Part shown: in pieces, positions 26,273 to 35,690 of the stretch | How the letters are laid out: each line of letters opens with the position of its first letter | Position numbering within the stretch: position 1 is the first letter of the stretch | Virus record (IMG/VR): IMGVR_UViG_3300009509_000013 | Coordinates: 1 to 64,000 of that record | DNA length: 64,000 nt | Strand: one strand, 5' to 3' | Source of the DNA: a virus | The notes under the pieces: model-generated | What the model was told of the DNA's origin: nothing | Databases searched by the model: none | The model's input: the letters and a program-made list of their open reading frames with translations, nothing else | Position numbers and translations under genes: made by a program

Positions 26273-27052
26273 TTACAAGTCCAAAATGACGTGCGAAACG
26301 AACGAACGATTTCGCAAGTCGAACATTTGTTGACGAAGCCGCTTTTGTGGCGAATCTTCTTTCGCGAATGCGCCTTCAAGCGGGATCGAAGTTTGCGTGA
26401 CCTTTTCCTTTCGAAGCGTCGATTTGTCCGGGAGCTTGATCACGTCGCCGGCTTGAATGTTCGGTTTCGTCGGGTGACGCTTCCGAATCACGTCGCCAAG
26501 CAACGGATTTCCATATTCGCGCTCGGTCAACGCTTCGTAATAGTCCCGACGCCGCGCCCGGTGATAGCGCGTTTCGCCGAAAAACGTGTCGTCGATTGAA
26601 TAGGGAATGTATTCGCGAAGAACCATTTGAAAGGTTGCCCCGCGAAGCCCGCCGAATGCGTCGGGTTGATCATAGTTGATCGGCCCAAGTGATTCGAGAA
26701 TACATTCGGGAATTTGAATGTGTGAATCGCCGATCCAAAACGTCAAGATCGGCGGGTGTCCTTCAACGCCGCCAAGCTTCGTCGTCCATGACTTCAACGT
26801 GTCAAGCGTGTTTTGAATGTCCGAAAAATCGACCGCCGAATATTTGTAAAGCCGGGCTTGAAACGTGACCTTGTTCATTTGCCCGTGCAAAAATTGAGTG
26901 ATCGCCTTCGCCGCGCCTAGCGAATAGTGTTCGGCGTATTCTCCGCCCCAACCTTCTTCGGTGATCGCGGTCGGTTCGTATTGACCTTCGATTGTTTGAA
27001 AGGTTTCGGTGTTCGTTAGGAACCAAGTCCGAAGCGTCGTGAAAAGTGACAT
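26273..27052 (-). CDS. Tail tube initiator/hub-associated LysM protein
   Basis: 259 residues. The N-terminal ~170 residues fit the contractile-injection-system tube/hub-associated family; the C-terminal segment is a LysM motif (NPLLGDVIRKRHPTKP then IQAGDVIKLPD), which binds peptidoglycan-like sugars in T4 gp53-like proteins. Placed right after the tape measure and before the hub, as in other myoviruses. Shine-Dalgarno GGGAGG. Confidence 0.74.
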   Translation of the reverse strand: MSLFTTLRTWFLTNTETFQTIEGQYEPTAITEEGWGGEYAEHYSLGAAKAITQFLHGQMNKVTFQARLYKYSAVDFSDIQNTLDTLKSWTTKLGGVEGHPPILTFWIGDSHIQIPECILESLGPINYDQPDAFGGLRGATFQMVLREYIPYSIDDTFFGETRYHRARRRDYYEALTEREYGNPLLGDVIRKRHPTKPNIQAGDVIKLPDKSTLRKEKVTQTSIPLEGAFAKEDSPQKRLRQQMFDLRNRSFVSHVILDL

Positions 27053-27057
27053 TGCTT

Positions 27058-29655
27058 TTAGCCTCCCGCTCCGACCGGAACCGCGCCTTGTTCAAGTAGC
27101 ATTTTCCGTTGAAACGGAGTCGTCTTGAATCCGCCGCGTTCGGAAATCTCTTGCTTGTGCCGCCCGGAAGCGTAAGCGACTTCGCGACCGTCGACGTTCA
27201 AGCAATTGTTGATGTTCAATTGACGCTTGTCTTCGAGCTTCGCCGCGACGTCGACCTTCGGCGGTCGAGCGGTTCGCGCCTTTTCTCGCTTCTTCATGTT
27301 CGTGATTTGCGTCGCTTGGCTTTCTTGCGTCGTGTCTTGCACGCCTTGAAGCCCCTTTTCGACGACCTTCACGCCTTGCGTCTTCTTCTTTTCTTCTTCG
27401 GGGAATACGATTCCGCCGATCCCCTCTTTGGCAAACGCCTTGATCCCTTCCGGGATCGGAATGTGAAGCGTTTCGGCGAGCTTGACCGCCGCCGCCATAA
27501 GCTTTCGAATCGGCAAAAGAACGAAATCGAAAATCGCGATTCCGAGCTTCGCGATTCCGCGAATCATGTTCCCGGAGAACATATCGCGAAAAGCGTCAAT
27601 GACCCGCGTGATCGTTTGCCAAACGACCCTAAACGGCGTGACCATGTATTCCCAAACGATAGGAGCGACCGCCGCAATGATCGGAATCAAGAATTGAACG
27701 ACCTTCAAGACCGCCGTTGCGACCGCCCCGATCACGGAAGCAATTGTTCGCCCGACTTCGCGCCAATCAACCGAAACGGATTCCGTTCCGTCCGAAATGC
27801 TCGCCACAACGTCTTGAAAGGCGAGCTTGATCATTGCGATTGTTTCGTTCCAAATGATCCCCAATTCTTCGATCACGGGAATGAAGCCTTCCTTCAATCC
27901 CAACCAAAGCGGCTTGATCGCGTTTTCGTAAACGTCGAGAACCCATGACTTGATCGAGCCCCAAACGCGAACCGCCGTGTCGAGCAAGCTTTCGTTCGGT
28001 TCCCGAAGCAATTGAAACGCCGCATAGACGACGCCAAGAATTGCGAGAACCGGCCAAAACGCGCCCGAAATGAAAGTCGCGAGCCCCGAAATCGCCGGAA
28101 TGACGACCGAAGAAATCACGAACGCGATCCCGGCAAACCCGACCAAAACGGGAACCGCCGCCGCCGCGACGCCTGCAAACAAGACCGCAAATTTCGCAAT
28201 CGACCGGAAGGTTTCGCCGCCGAATGTCGCCTTCGCCCGGTCGGACAATTGAACGAAAAAGTTCCGAAGCGACGCGATCCCGCTTTTGACAAGGTTGATC
28301 GCGTCGACGACTCCGAGCGCAATGTTCCCAATGACCGGCCCGAATTCGCCTATCACGCCTTGAACGACGTCCGCTTCGGTCCCGACGCCCGCCGCGACTC
28401 GCTTGAACGCCGATTGAATCTTTTGAATCGCTTGAACGACAAGACCGAGCTTTGTCGCCGCGACCGTGACGAATTCCGTCAAGGGAGCCAAAAGCGGTTG
28501 AAATAGTTCGATTGAAAAGCCTTCCATTGCCGAAGCGAAGATCGTCAATTGCCCCTTCAAATTCGCGAGCCGGATCTTCGCCATTTCTTCCGCCGCGCCT
28601 TCGGCTTCGAAGTTTTGCTTCACCAATTCGTCGAGCGACTTTTTCCCCGCCGCTTGAAGGGCGAAGAAAGCCTTTTGACCGCGAAGCCCGAAAAGCTCCG
28701 TCGCCATTGCCGTTCGTTTGATCGGGTCTTTGACCTTGTTCAACTTCAAGGCGAATTGTTCGACGATCCGCGAAACCGGAAGAAGCCGATTGTTTGAATC
28801 GCGAAGCGCGATCCCCCAATTCGTCATAAGCTCCGCGCCCTTCGACGAAGGATTCGCGAGCTTGTTGAACATATTGACCATTGACGTTCCGCCTAGCGTC
28901 GCGTCAAGACCGGAGTCGGCGAGCTTTCCGGCGACCGCCGCCGCTTCTTCGAGCGGAACGCCAAGCGTTCGCGCCGAACCCGCCATCATGCGGAACGTTT
29001 CACCAAGCTTCGAAATGTTCGTGTTCGTCTTCGAAGACGTGTTCGCGAGAACGTCGGCGACACGTTGCGCTTGATCCCATTCAAGCCCCATGCCTTTGAC
29101 CGTCTTCGCTACCACGTCGGAAGCTTCGGCGAGCCCCATTGAATCCGCCGCCGCCGCGTTCATGATTCCGCCAATGCCGCCAATGATTTGACCGACGTCC
29201 GCGCCCGCGCGAGCCATGTTTTCCATAGCTTGCCCGGCTTCGGTCGCCGTGAATTGCGTCGAAGCGCCAAGTTGCTTCGCCTTCAATTCAAGCGGAGCCA
29301 TGTCTTCGGTTGTGATCCGAAGAATCGACCGCGTGTTCGACATTTGTTGTTCGAAGTCCGCCGCTTTTTTCGCCGCGAACCCCATTCCGAGCCCGACCGG
29401 AGCAAGCGCCATTGCCGCCGAACGCGCCGCGCTTGTCATTTGTGACAAGCCTTGCGCCATGTTCCGACCGGAAGACCGCGCGATTTGAGCCATTGCCCGC
29501 GCGGTTGAAGCGCCGACGCGCGCCATTGTTGCGGGAAGCATGTTCGCTTTCGTGTTCAATTGAACGAAAGCGTTTCCGGCTTGCCCCATAGTGGCGATTG
29601 CTTGATTCCCGTCAAACTTTAGGAGCCCGCCTAGCCCTATGGTTTCAAACGCCAT
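27058..29655 (-). CDS. Tail tape measure protein (TP901 family)
   Basis: 865 residues. The N-terminal third matches TP901-type tape measures (NTRSILRITTEDMAPLE, GASTQFTATEAGQAMENMA, VAKTVKGMGLEWDQA), several hydrophobic stretches occur in the middle (about 485-550 and 650-680), and the C-terminal part is basic and helical. It sets tail length and is ejected during infection. The preceding gene has the frameshift arrangement expected for a tape-measure chaperone. Confidence 0.9.
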   Translation of the reverse strand: MAFETIGLGGLLKFDGNQAIATMGQAGNAFVQLNTKANMLPATMARVGASTARAMAQIARSSGRNMAQGLSQMTSAARSAAMALAPVGLGMGFAAKKAADFEQQMSNTRSILRITTEDMAPLELKAKQLGASTQFTATEAGQAMENMARAGADVGQIIGGIGGIMNAAAADSMGLAEASDVVAKTVKGMGLEWDQAQRVADVLANTSSKTNTNISKLGETFRMMAGSARTLGVPLEEAAAVAGKLADSGLDATLGGTSMVNMFNKLANPSSKGAELMTNWGIALRDSNNRLLPVSRIVEQFALKLNKVKDPIKRTAMATELFGLRGQKAFFALQAAGKKSLDELVKQNFEAEGAAEEMAKIRLANLKGQLTIFASAMEGFSIELFQPLLAPLTEFVTVAATKLGLVVQAIQKIQSAFKRVAAGVGTEADVVQGVIGEFGPVIGNIALGVVDAINLVKSGIASLRNFFVQLSDRAKATFGGETFRSIAKFAVLFAGVAAAAVPVLVGFAGIAFVISSVVIPAISGLATFISGAFWPVLAILGVVYAAFQLLREPNESLLDTAVRVWGSIKSWVLDVYENAIKPLWLGLKEGFIPVIEELGIIWNETIAMIKLAFQDVVASISDGTESVSVDWREVGRTIASVIGAVATAVLKVVQFLIPIIAAVAPIVWEYMVTPFRVVWQTITRVIDAFRDMFSGNMIRGIAKLGIAIFDFVLLPIRKLMAAAVKLAETLHIPIPEGIKAFAKEGIGGIVFPEEEKKKTQGVKVVEKGLQGVQDTTQESQATQITNMKKREKARTARPPKVDVAAKLEDKRQLNINNCLNVDGREVAYASGRHKQEISERGGFKTTPFQRKMLLEQGAVPVGAGG

Positions 29656-29656
29656 G

Positions 29657-30675
29657 TCACTTCCCCTTTGATGCGCGCTTTATTGCCTCCGCTTCGTCTT
29701 TCTTTTGCTTGTGAAGCCTTTCAATGTACCATTCGCGATCCGACGAACTCATTCCTTGAATGTCGCCGAACGTCATTCCCGGCATACAATAGGTCAACGC
29801 GAACACTTGTTCGCGAAGCTCTTTTGTCGGCGTTACCGGGAAGAACTTGCGAAAAAATCGTCATAGCCCCAATCAAGCGACCGAAGGAACTCGCGCTTAC
29901 ATTTCGGACACTCGCCTTTGATCGACATATCCGGCCCGACCCGATGATCGTCGATCAAGGTCGAAAGCCCTTCAATGTCGCGTTTCGTCATTTCGTCGAG
30001 TTCGTTTCCGCCAAGCGGAATCGAACCAACCCCTTCGAGTTCGTGAATGCTTCCAAGAATCACGCCGATCTTGAAACCGCTTATGTCGTATTGCCCCGAA
30101 ACTTGCATTGTTTCGACGACGTTCCAACGTTGCGGACCAAGCTTCAACGTTTCGACTTTCTTCCCGCGAACTTCAATCGGGGTCGTGAGCTTGTATTTCC
30201 AAAGCGCGTCGGCGAGCTTGCCGACCGTGCGAACGTCGAGCGTCGACAAATCGCCGACGAAATCGAATTCGTTTCGGCACGTCGCGCAAGTGATCCGCAT
30301 TTTGAGATCCGGCCCAAGCGCTTCAACCCGCAACCGCGCGTAAGCGTGAAAAACGTCGGCGGTCCAAGCTTGCGACAAAATGACGCGCCTTTCTTCGAGC
30401 TTCATGTTCTCGAAGTCGTGCTTCCCCCATTTCGTCGCCATTGTGCCAAGAATCATTGCGACATATTCCGGCATTGTCGCGTTCCGGTTTTGATCTCGAA
30501 GCGCTCCGATCTCGCGTTCTTCTTTCATGCGCCAAGCGCGAAAAGAGAAAGCGCGCGGTTCGCCGTCGAAGCCAATCGGAAATTGATTCCCGAACTTGTC
30601 GAGCGTGATCGATTTGACGGTCGCTTCGGTTGAAGCGCCGTTTTCATTCTTGGTTGCTTCTTTGGTATCTTGCAC
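29657..30675 (-). CDS. Predicted -1 frameshift product of the tail assembly gene
   Basis: Slipping back one base at T TTT TTC (29851-29857) after Phe275 joins the T4_baseplate-like protein to an overlapping frame that runs to a TGA at 29657, giving about 339 residues. The extension begins RKFFPVTPTKELREQVF and continues GMTFGDIQGMSSSDREW, with a charged helical end. It resembles the C-terminal part usual in this family after the FF(F)P motif. The extension has no good start of its own. Its stop is two bases before the tape-measure ATG. Confidence 0.68.
29798..29815 (-). promoter_or_regulatory. Hairpin downstream of the slippery site
   Basis: CGCGAACA and TGTTCGCG can form a stem of seven or eight base pairs with a tiny loop. 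It begins about 36 bases after the slippery heptamer, farther than the usual 5-9 bases, so its part in frameshifting is doubtful. Confidence 0.35.
29833..30675 (-). CDS. T4_baseplate-like / tail assembly protein (zero frame)
   Basis: 280 residues. Two Cys pairs, CATC and CPKC, fit the zinc-binding T4 gp26-like baseplate/assembly family, which ends with an aromatic FF(F) motif after the second pair (here DWGYDDFF). The zero frame then adds only ASSSR before TAA. The gene starts at a GTG after GGAGGTGAATC. It is immediately upstream of the tape measure, the standard place for tail assembly chaperones. Confidence 0.75.
   Translation of the reverse strand: MQDTKEATKNENGASTEATVKSITLDKFGNQFPIGFDGEPRAFSFRAWRMKEEREIGALRDQNRNATMPEYVAMILGTMATKWGKHDFENMKLEERRVILSQAWTADVFHAYARLRVEALGPDLKMRITCATCRNEFDFVGDLSTLDVRTVGKLADALWKYKLTTPIEVRGKKVETLKLGPQRWNVVETMQVSGQYDISGFKIGVILGSIHELEGVGSIPLGGNELDEMTKRDIEGLSTLIDDHRVGPDMSIKGECPKCKREFLRSLDWGYDDFFASSSR
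29851..29857 (-). promoter_or_regulatory. Slippery heptamer T TTT TTC (-1 frameshift site)
   Basis: In the zero frame the codons read GAT TTT TTC, giving a canonical X XXY YYZ site with X and Y both T. Slipping back one base enters a frame that is open for another 64 codons and encodes the expected C-terminal part of the family. Confidence 0.65.
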
Positions 30676-30719
30676 GATTCACCTCCAATCGGATCAAGCC
30701 TTGTAAAGCCCAATCGTGC
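30672..30719 (-). promoter_or_regulatory. Long-range stem covering the GTG start at 30675
   Basis: GCACGATT (30712-30719 on the minus strand) can pair with AATCGTGC, which contains the GTG start, across a 32-base loop that holds the GGAGGTG Shine-Dalgarno. This could slow initiation of the tail assembly gene. Seen by eye; stability not calculated. Confidence 0.35.
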
Positions 30720-30736
30720 GATATGGTTGAAAAGGT

Positions 30737-31177
30737 TTAGCCGGGAAGCGGTTCAATGTCGTCCGCCGAAAAACTCCATTCGACTTGTGCGAGTTCGCCG
30801 TCGTTCGCCATTTCGAGATCCGGCAATTTCCGCTTGAACGGCCAAAGACCAACAATCGCGAAGCTCGCAATCGTCGTGCCTTCAATCGACTTGTGGATCA
30901 AAGTCGCCGCCTTTTTGTAGGTCGGCGAAACCGGGTCTTGACCTTCGCGAAGCCAAATTTCCATAGCCGCTTGTTGCGTCCTATGGTGCAACGGAAGCAT
31001 TGCCGTGAATTCTGTCGGCCCGCGATTGCCGCCGCTCGCGACCGTTCGGTCGGGAAGTTGCGTCTTTTGAATCTCGTCTTCAATCCCCGAAATTTCGGTG
31101 AATGTGAAGGTGAGCCCCGGAACCAACAATTCATAATTGTTGACCGGAATGTGATTCGGATCGATTGCGCCTTTCAT
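30737..31177 (-). CDS. Tail tube protein
   Basis: 146 residues from the ATG at 31177 (GGAGGCAAGGAAC before it). It has the T4 gp19/phage_T4_gp19 tube pattern: NHIPVNNYELLVPGL, FTEISGIEDE, a middle with MLPLHHRTQQAAMEIWL and a C-terminal PFKRKLPDLEMANDGELAQ segment. Follows the sheath gene downstream, as usual. Confidence 0.84.
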   Translation of the reverse strand: MKGAIDPNHIPVNNYELLVPGLTFTFTEISGIEDEIQKTQLPDRTVASGGNRGPTEFTAMLPLHHRTQQAAMEIWLREGQDPVSPTYKKAATLIHKSIEGTTIASFAIVGLWPFKRKLPDLEMANDGELAQVEWSFSADDIEPLPG

Positions 31178-31233
31178 GTTCCTTGCCTCCAATCGGGTGA
31201 AGCTTCGCTTTCGGTTAGCTTACTTTGCCCGCG

Positions 31234-31443
31234 TTACTCGATTTCGACTCCCGCCGTGACGTCGGTCGCGCTTGTCGGCGCGGTCGCCGAATCGTGATCC
31301 GCCTTCAATTGATTGAATTGAGCGACAAGATCGTTTTGAGTCGCGACCATTGCGACCAAAACGTCATAGAGTCGATCCGTCCCGTGTGATTCGTCGATCC
31401 CCGCGCCGGCGTTGCCGACCAATCTCTTTAGTTTGACTGCCAT
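31234..31443 (-). CDS. Hypothetical 69-residue protein
   Basis: Small helical protein between sheath and tube genes, with a basic N terminus (MAVKLKRLVG) and an Ala/Thr-rich C terminus. Not recognised. Shine-Dalgarno AAGGG a little distant. A structural or regulatory role in the tail cannot be told. Confidence 0.5.
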   Translation of the reverse strand: MAVKLKRLVGNAGAGIDESHGTDRLYDVLVAMVATQNDLVAQFNQLKADHDSATAPTSATDVTAGVEIE

Positions 31444-31513
31444 GATTGAACCCTTTTCCTTTCAAATCAAAGTTCGTGTTCCGCCTCAACCGCTCGCTTG
31501 GCGCGGCGATCCG

Positions 31514-33796
31514 TTACCCAACGGAATCAAAGATTCCTTGCTTGCCAATGATGATATTGAACCGCTCGACCGTATCGGCCAATCGAAGCTTGATCTCCGC
31601 GAACATATCGCCATTGGCGCGCGTCGCGTCCGTGTTGTTCTCCGCGTCGATCTTGATCTTCGCGGCGTCGTCGAGCTTGTCGCCACGAATGGCGCGCTTG
31701 ACGAACTCCGGTTGAAAGAAGCTTCGAAGCGCCGTGAACGCGAGCTTTTCCGTCACGGGATCGTTGATCATGAACACGATCCAATCGAACGACTCTTGCA
31801 AGACGTGTTCATAATACGACATTTGTTCTCTTTGGTGCTTCCACTTCCAAGCGGGATCGAGCCACAAGGTTCGATCTCCCCAAAGAATGAAGTTCCCGCG
31901 CTTCTTTTTGATCACGTTGATTCCGAGCGGATTCAAGATTTCTTCGTCAAGAATCGCGTCGCCGGTCGGAAGCTTCAAGATCTTCGGAAGCGTCGCTTCG
32001 ATTCCGGCTTGTGCCTTGTGATAGCCGGTGTAATCGTTCGACACGCGAGCTTCGCGCCCTTGGATTTGCCCGGTCAACGGAACAAGCTTCAACTTCCCGT
32101 CCGCGCCGTCGACCGGATCGACAACGTAGCCATAGCTCGGAACACTTACGACCGCGTAATCGTTCCGCCCAAGCGTGTTGTTGATATAGTCGTCGAACTC
32201 GTTTTCGGTGACTTTCGTCGCCGGAACTTCATAGCGGTATTGATGATTCTTCGCCGCCGCGTATGCGACGCCCGCCTTTTGAACCGCCGTCGACGTGACG
32301 CCCGGAGTCGCGAACTTCACAAGCCCCATGTTTTTGTCGGTCAAACGGTTGAAGGGAGAAAGGTCGACGTCCCACAATTGTTGATTGTATTCGGGATCGC
32401 CGACGCCGGCGTTTCCGTCACGTCCGCCGGAAAGCGGAAGCGGAGCTTCAACAAGAAATTCGTCGGCGGGAGCGCCGTCGACCGTCATGTCGGAGCCGTC
32501 CGCAACGGTGATCGATTTGTGATCGTTGTCGACGATTCGGAACTTCACCTTCGCCGCGTTCACCTTGTCGGGATAGCATTTCCCGCCGATCAATTGATCG
32601 GCAACGAAAGGCTTGTAATTCACAACAAGCGTGTCCGCCGCCGCGAGCGGAGTCGCGCCCGCCGTGACTGTGAAAGGCGGCGACCATTTGTTGTTTGGAT
32701 TGAACAACGTTCCAAGCGTGACCGTTCCGAGCGCGCCGAACTTGTCGGAAACCGCGTCGCCGCTTGTCGGCGCGGTCATGGTGATCGTGATCTTTTGCGC
32801 GACCATTTCGTCGGTTGTCGTTCCGAGCGCAAAGGTCGGATTGCCGCCGGCGACCGGGGAATTGATCGTGAAGTCGTGAATCAACGCGGTCAAAACGGTT
32901 GCCGTGACCGTATCGATCACGCCGTAATGATTCGCCGGGCGAACCGCCGGAACATGCGCGCCGGTCCAAAGATCGACGACTTCGATTTCGTCGTTCGCGC
33001 CGTCTTCGTTGATCACGTCGACCCAATAGCGCCCCGACGTCGGATTCGTCGAAAGGTTCGGATATTTCTTCACGAACCGCCCGTCGACGAAGACCGAAAG
33101 CGCGAATTCGGTTGAAGCGTTTTCTTCGCCGTCTTCGATCAAGATCGAAACCGCCTTGTCTTCGTTTTCCATGACAAGGTAATAGCGGAGATCGCCGCCG
33201 CCGCCGTGATCGGTCAGCATGGTTTGATCCGCTTCAACCGTGATCAAGCCCGCCGCCGTGTTCCCAACAATCGGATAGCGCGTGTTCGCGACGGCGGAAA
33301 GCTCGACATAGCCGCCCTTCCATTCGTCTTCTTTGAACGCGCTTGAACCCGTGTCGAGCGTGATTTCGGTCAAGTCGCCGATTGCGCTCAAGTCGTCCGT
33401 GTAGCGCTTCGCCTTGCCGCCCCAACGTCCGCCGTTCTTTGCCTTGACGGTTCCCATTGGAACCAAAAGCGACCCATAGCGCCCGTAAAGCGTCCGCGAC
33501 GCTTGAAGTTCGTTCCCGTCCGTGACTCGAATCAAGACAAGCCCGCCGGCTCCGGCGGCGTTGTCGTAAAAGTCAATGCAAGCGTCGGGAGCGAGCGAGT
33601 CGTCGATATAGCTTCCGAATTTCTTCAAAAAGCTCGACTTGTTCGACAAGCGAACCATTTCGCCGACCGGACCTTTTTCGAAGATCCCGCCGTATCCCGC
33701 CCAACCGAGCGCGCCGGGCTCGATTGTCTTTTCGCCTTCAAGTTCCGTGACGCTTACGCCCGCGCCGCGAATGGGTCCAAATCGCTTTTGTGCCAT
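31514..33796 (-). CDS. Tail sheath protein
   Basis: 760 residues from the ATG at 33796 (GGAGG before it). Phage sheath features: N-terminal FGPIRGAGVSVTELE and TIEPGALGWAGYGGIFEKGP, a long variable insertion (about 120-480), and a conserved C-terminal core (PTGDAILDEEILNPLGINVI, NFILWGDRTL, SFDWIVFMINDP, AIRGDKLDDAAK). It contracts around the tube to drive injection. Longer than minimal sheaths because of the insertion domains. Confidence 0.92.
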   Translation of the reverse strand: MAQKRFGPIRGAGVSVTELEGEKTIEPGALGWAGYGGIFEKGPVGEMVRLSNKSSFLKKFGSYIDDSLAPDACIDFYDNAAGAGGLVLIRVTDGNELQASRTLYGRYGSLLVPMGTVKAKNGGRWGGKAKRYTDDLSAIGDLTEITLDTGSSAFKEDEWKGGYVELSAVANTRYPIVGNTAAGLITVEADQTMLTDHGGGGDLRYYLVMENEDKAVSILIEDGEENASTEFALSVFVDGRFVKKYPNLSTNPTSGRYWVDVINEDGANDEIEVVDLWTGAHVPAVRPANHYGVIDTVTATVLTALIHDFTINSPVAGGNPTFALGTTTDEMVAQKITITMTAPTSGDAVSDKFGALGTVTLGTLFNPNNKWSPPFTVTAGATPLAAADTLVVNYKPFVADQLIGGKCYPDKVNAAKVKFRIVDNDHKSITVADGSDMTVDGAPADEFLVEAPLPLSGGRDGNAGVGDPEYNQQLWDVDLSPFNRLTDKNMGLVKFATPGVTSTAVQKAGVAYAAAKNHQYRYEVPATKVTENEFDDYINNTLGRNDYAVVSVPSYGYVVDPVDGADGKLKLVPLTGQIQGREARVSNDYTGYHKAQAGIEATLPKILKLPTGDAILDEEILNPLGINVIKKKRGNFILWGDRTLWLDPAWKWKHQREQMSYYEHVLQESFDWIVFMINDPVTEKLAFTALRSFFQPEFVKRAIRGDKLDDAAKIKIDAENNTDATRANGDMFAEIKLRLADTVERFNIIIGKQGIFDSVG

Positions 33797-33809
33797 GATT
33801 TCGAGCCTC

Positions 33810-35066
33810 CTACGCTTCAACCGTTGCGTTCATGTTTCCGTCCATGACGAACCGCTTCACACCGAAAATCGGTTTCGAATCTTCAACGAAAAATAGCGCG
33901 TTCTCGATTCGAAAGCGAATTCTGCCAGTGTGAAGGTCGCCGGAGTTCGCCGGGGTCGTCATGTCAAATTCGTCGATAAGGAATAGCCGAAATCTTTCGT
34001 CCATTCCTACAGATTTTATTGTCGGATTGTTGGCGAAAAATCTCTTTATTTCGTCCGCCAACCTTTGATGATCAACGCCTTTATCCGTGATCAAGTGAAG
34101 CAAAACTTCAAGATTTCCTTGAAGGGGAGCGGGAATTTTCCAACCTTCCCCGGTCGCGCGATTCAAAACGTGATCGTCTTGACCGAGCTTCGACGCGCCG
34201 ATCAAGTTTATGTCGTCGAGAATGATCGACGGAACCTTTTCGATCTCCGTGTAGTCTTGCGATGTCGTGACCGCGACTTCCGGTTCATACACAAACCGAA
34301 TGAAAAGCACGTCGCCGGCGGCTTGCGCGCCGGTCAACGTGATCACTTGCGTTCCGACGTCGAACGAATCGAAGACGTCGGTCAAATGCTCCGGGTCGTT
34401 CGTATGGTTGAAGACCGAATCGATCCCGGTCACGTTGTAAGGGGTTTCGAGCTTGTAATCGTTTTTGAGATCGACGGTTGACGCCGCCGCTTCAAGTTGA
34501 ATCATGAAGCGCGAGATCGGTTGAAGCCCGCTTCGAATCAACGGAACAAGCGACCGATAGATCAAGTCGTCTTGAAACTCGATTGTCGATTCATACAAGA
34601 CTTTGACCGCGTAAACGTAAGGGGAAAACGCCGCGTTCGTTGTCTTCAAATTGATCACGACTTGAAGCTTCCGCGCTTGAACGACGCCGGGGAAGAAGCT
34701 CGCAATGTTCGCCGCGACTTCCGCTTCGGTGTTCCAATCGACCGCGTTCACTTCCCAAGTCGACCCGTTCCAAAAATATTCGTCGGTCCCGTCCGAAAGC
34801 CTGAAACCGAGCGACGTCACGACGACGCCGGCTTCGTCTTTGAAGTGATCGGCGATCACTTCGAAGCCGATCCATTGTTGAACGGTCGTCGGGTCCGTGA
34901 CCCAAGTCTTCGCGAAAATGTCCGGGTCGGTCGAGAACGCTTCCCCGGCAAGTTGCAATCGGTTGAAGCCCGACGTCGGATTCAAGCGCGCGCCGGTCCC
35001 TAACACGATTCGCGAACGGTTTTCTTCTTCGAACGCGAACGTCTTGATCAACTTTGTCGTTTTCAT
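33810..35066 (-). CDS. Virion structural protein, unknown
   Basis: 418 residues from the ATG at 35066, which overlaps the preceding stop (ATGA). Mostly beta-rich, with a WNGSTWEVNAVDW turn and a late helical part (HQRLADEIKRFFANNPTI). It sits between tail-completion and sheath genes. A tail-terminator or sheath-associated role is possible by position but not shown by motif. Confidence 0.6.
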   Translation of the reverse strand: MKTTKLIKTFAFEEENRSRIVLGTGARLNPTSGFNRLQLAGEAFSTDPDIFAKTWVTDPTTVQQWIGFEVIADHFKDEAGVVVTSLGFRLSDGTDEYFWNGSTWEVNAVDWNTEAEVAANIASFFPGVVQARKLQVVINLKTTNAAFSPYVYAVKVLYESTIEFQDDLIYRSLVPLIRSGLQPISRFMIQLEAAASTVDLKNDYKLETPYNVTGIDSVFNHTNDPEHLTDVFDSFDVGTQVITLTGAQAAGDVLFIRFVYEPEVAVTTSQDYTEIEKVPSIILDDINLIGASKLGQDDHVLNRATGEGWKIPAPLQGNLEVLLHLITDKGVDHQRLADEIKRFFANNPTIKSVGMDERFRLFLIDEFDMTTPANSGDLHTGRIRFRIENALFFVEDSKPIFGVKRFVMDGNMNATVEA

Positions 35067-35683
35067 CCTTTTGTGATCTCCCGCATTGCCGCATTCACGG
35101 CGGCTTCCCAATTCTTCCGCGCTTTCTTGCGGAGATCGGGAAGGTCAAACGCCGCTTTCACAAAAGGTCGCGACGGAATGACAATCGCCGGCGTGTTCGG
35201 CTTCAACCGCTCCCAACCGCCCGGCATTCGCTCCCAAAGCTCCGCCGCTCGACCGGAAAGCTTCGACGGTTGCCAATCCCCGATTGAAACCTTCCAAAGC
35301 ACATAGAACAAATTCCGCATTCGTTGGGTAACGGTGATCTCCGTCCCTTCGTGCAATGCGACGCCGACATTGTAGAAACGATCCGTCTTCAAGACTCCGA
35401 CGAAAACCGTTTTGTCGTCGACGATCTTTTGCCCAATCGCTTGAAAAAGCGAACTCGAATTGTCGACAAGCGGCTTCGTGCTCCCCTTGATCGCAGTCGT
35501 CAAAGGCTTGTTCGGCTTGAAGTTGCCGGCTTGAATGACCTTCCGAATTGTTCGAACGCCTAGAAGCCCGTTCAATTCGGTCGCGCGGCGAATGTGTTTC
35601 CGCATGGCGGAAGAAAATTGATGCTTTCGGAATGCGCGCGAAAGCTTTCCCCAATCCCCCGTTTTCTTCCATTCGGTCGCCAT
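35063..35683 (-). CDS. Tail completion/neck protein (HK97 gp10 / Mu gpG-like)
   Basis: 206 residues from the ATG at 35683. Helical start, then KPLVDNSSSLFQAIGQK, VFVGVLKTDRFYNVGVALHEGT and PAIVIPSRPFVKAAFD: the LxxTGxL...HxxG...IPxRxF pattern of tail-completion/virion morphogenesis proteins. These join the tail tube end to the neck. Confidence 0.7.
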   Translation of the reverse strand: MATEWKKTGDWGKLSRAFRKHQFSSAMRKHIRRATELNGLLGVRTIRKVIQAGNFKPNKPLTTAIKGSTKPLVDNSSSLFQAIGQKIVDDKTVFVGVLKTDRFYNVGVALHEGTEITVTQRMRNLFYVLWKVSIGDWQPSKLSGRAAELWERMPGGWERLKPNTPAIVIPSRPFVKAAFDLPDLRKKARKNWEAAVNAAMREITKG

Positions 35684-35690
35684 GTCTCGA

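Noticed and set aside
29657-29868. Separate small gene before the tape measure
   Set aside because: No start with a Shine-Dalgarno was found in the frame; a -1 frameshift extension explains it better, although an internal GTG is not excluded.
31505-31530. Terminator at the end of the sheath gene
   Set aside because: A CCGTT-GGGT-AACGG stem covers the stop codon, but it is only five base pairs and has no T-run.
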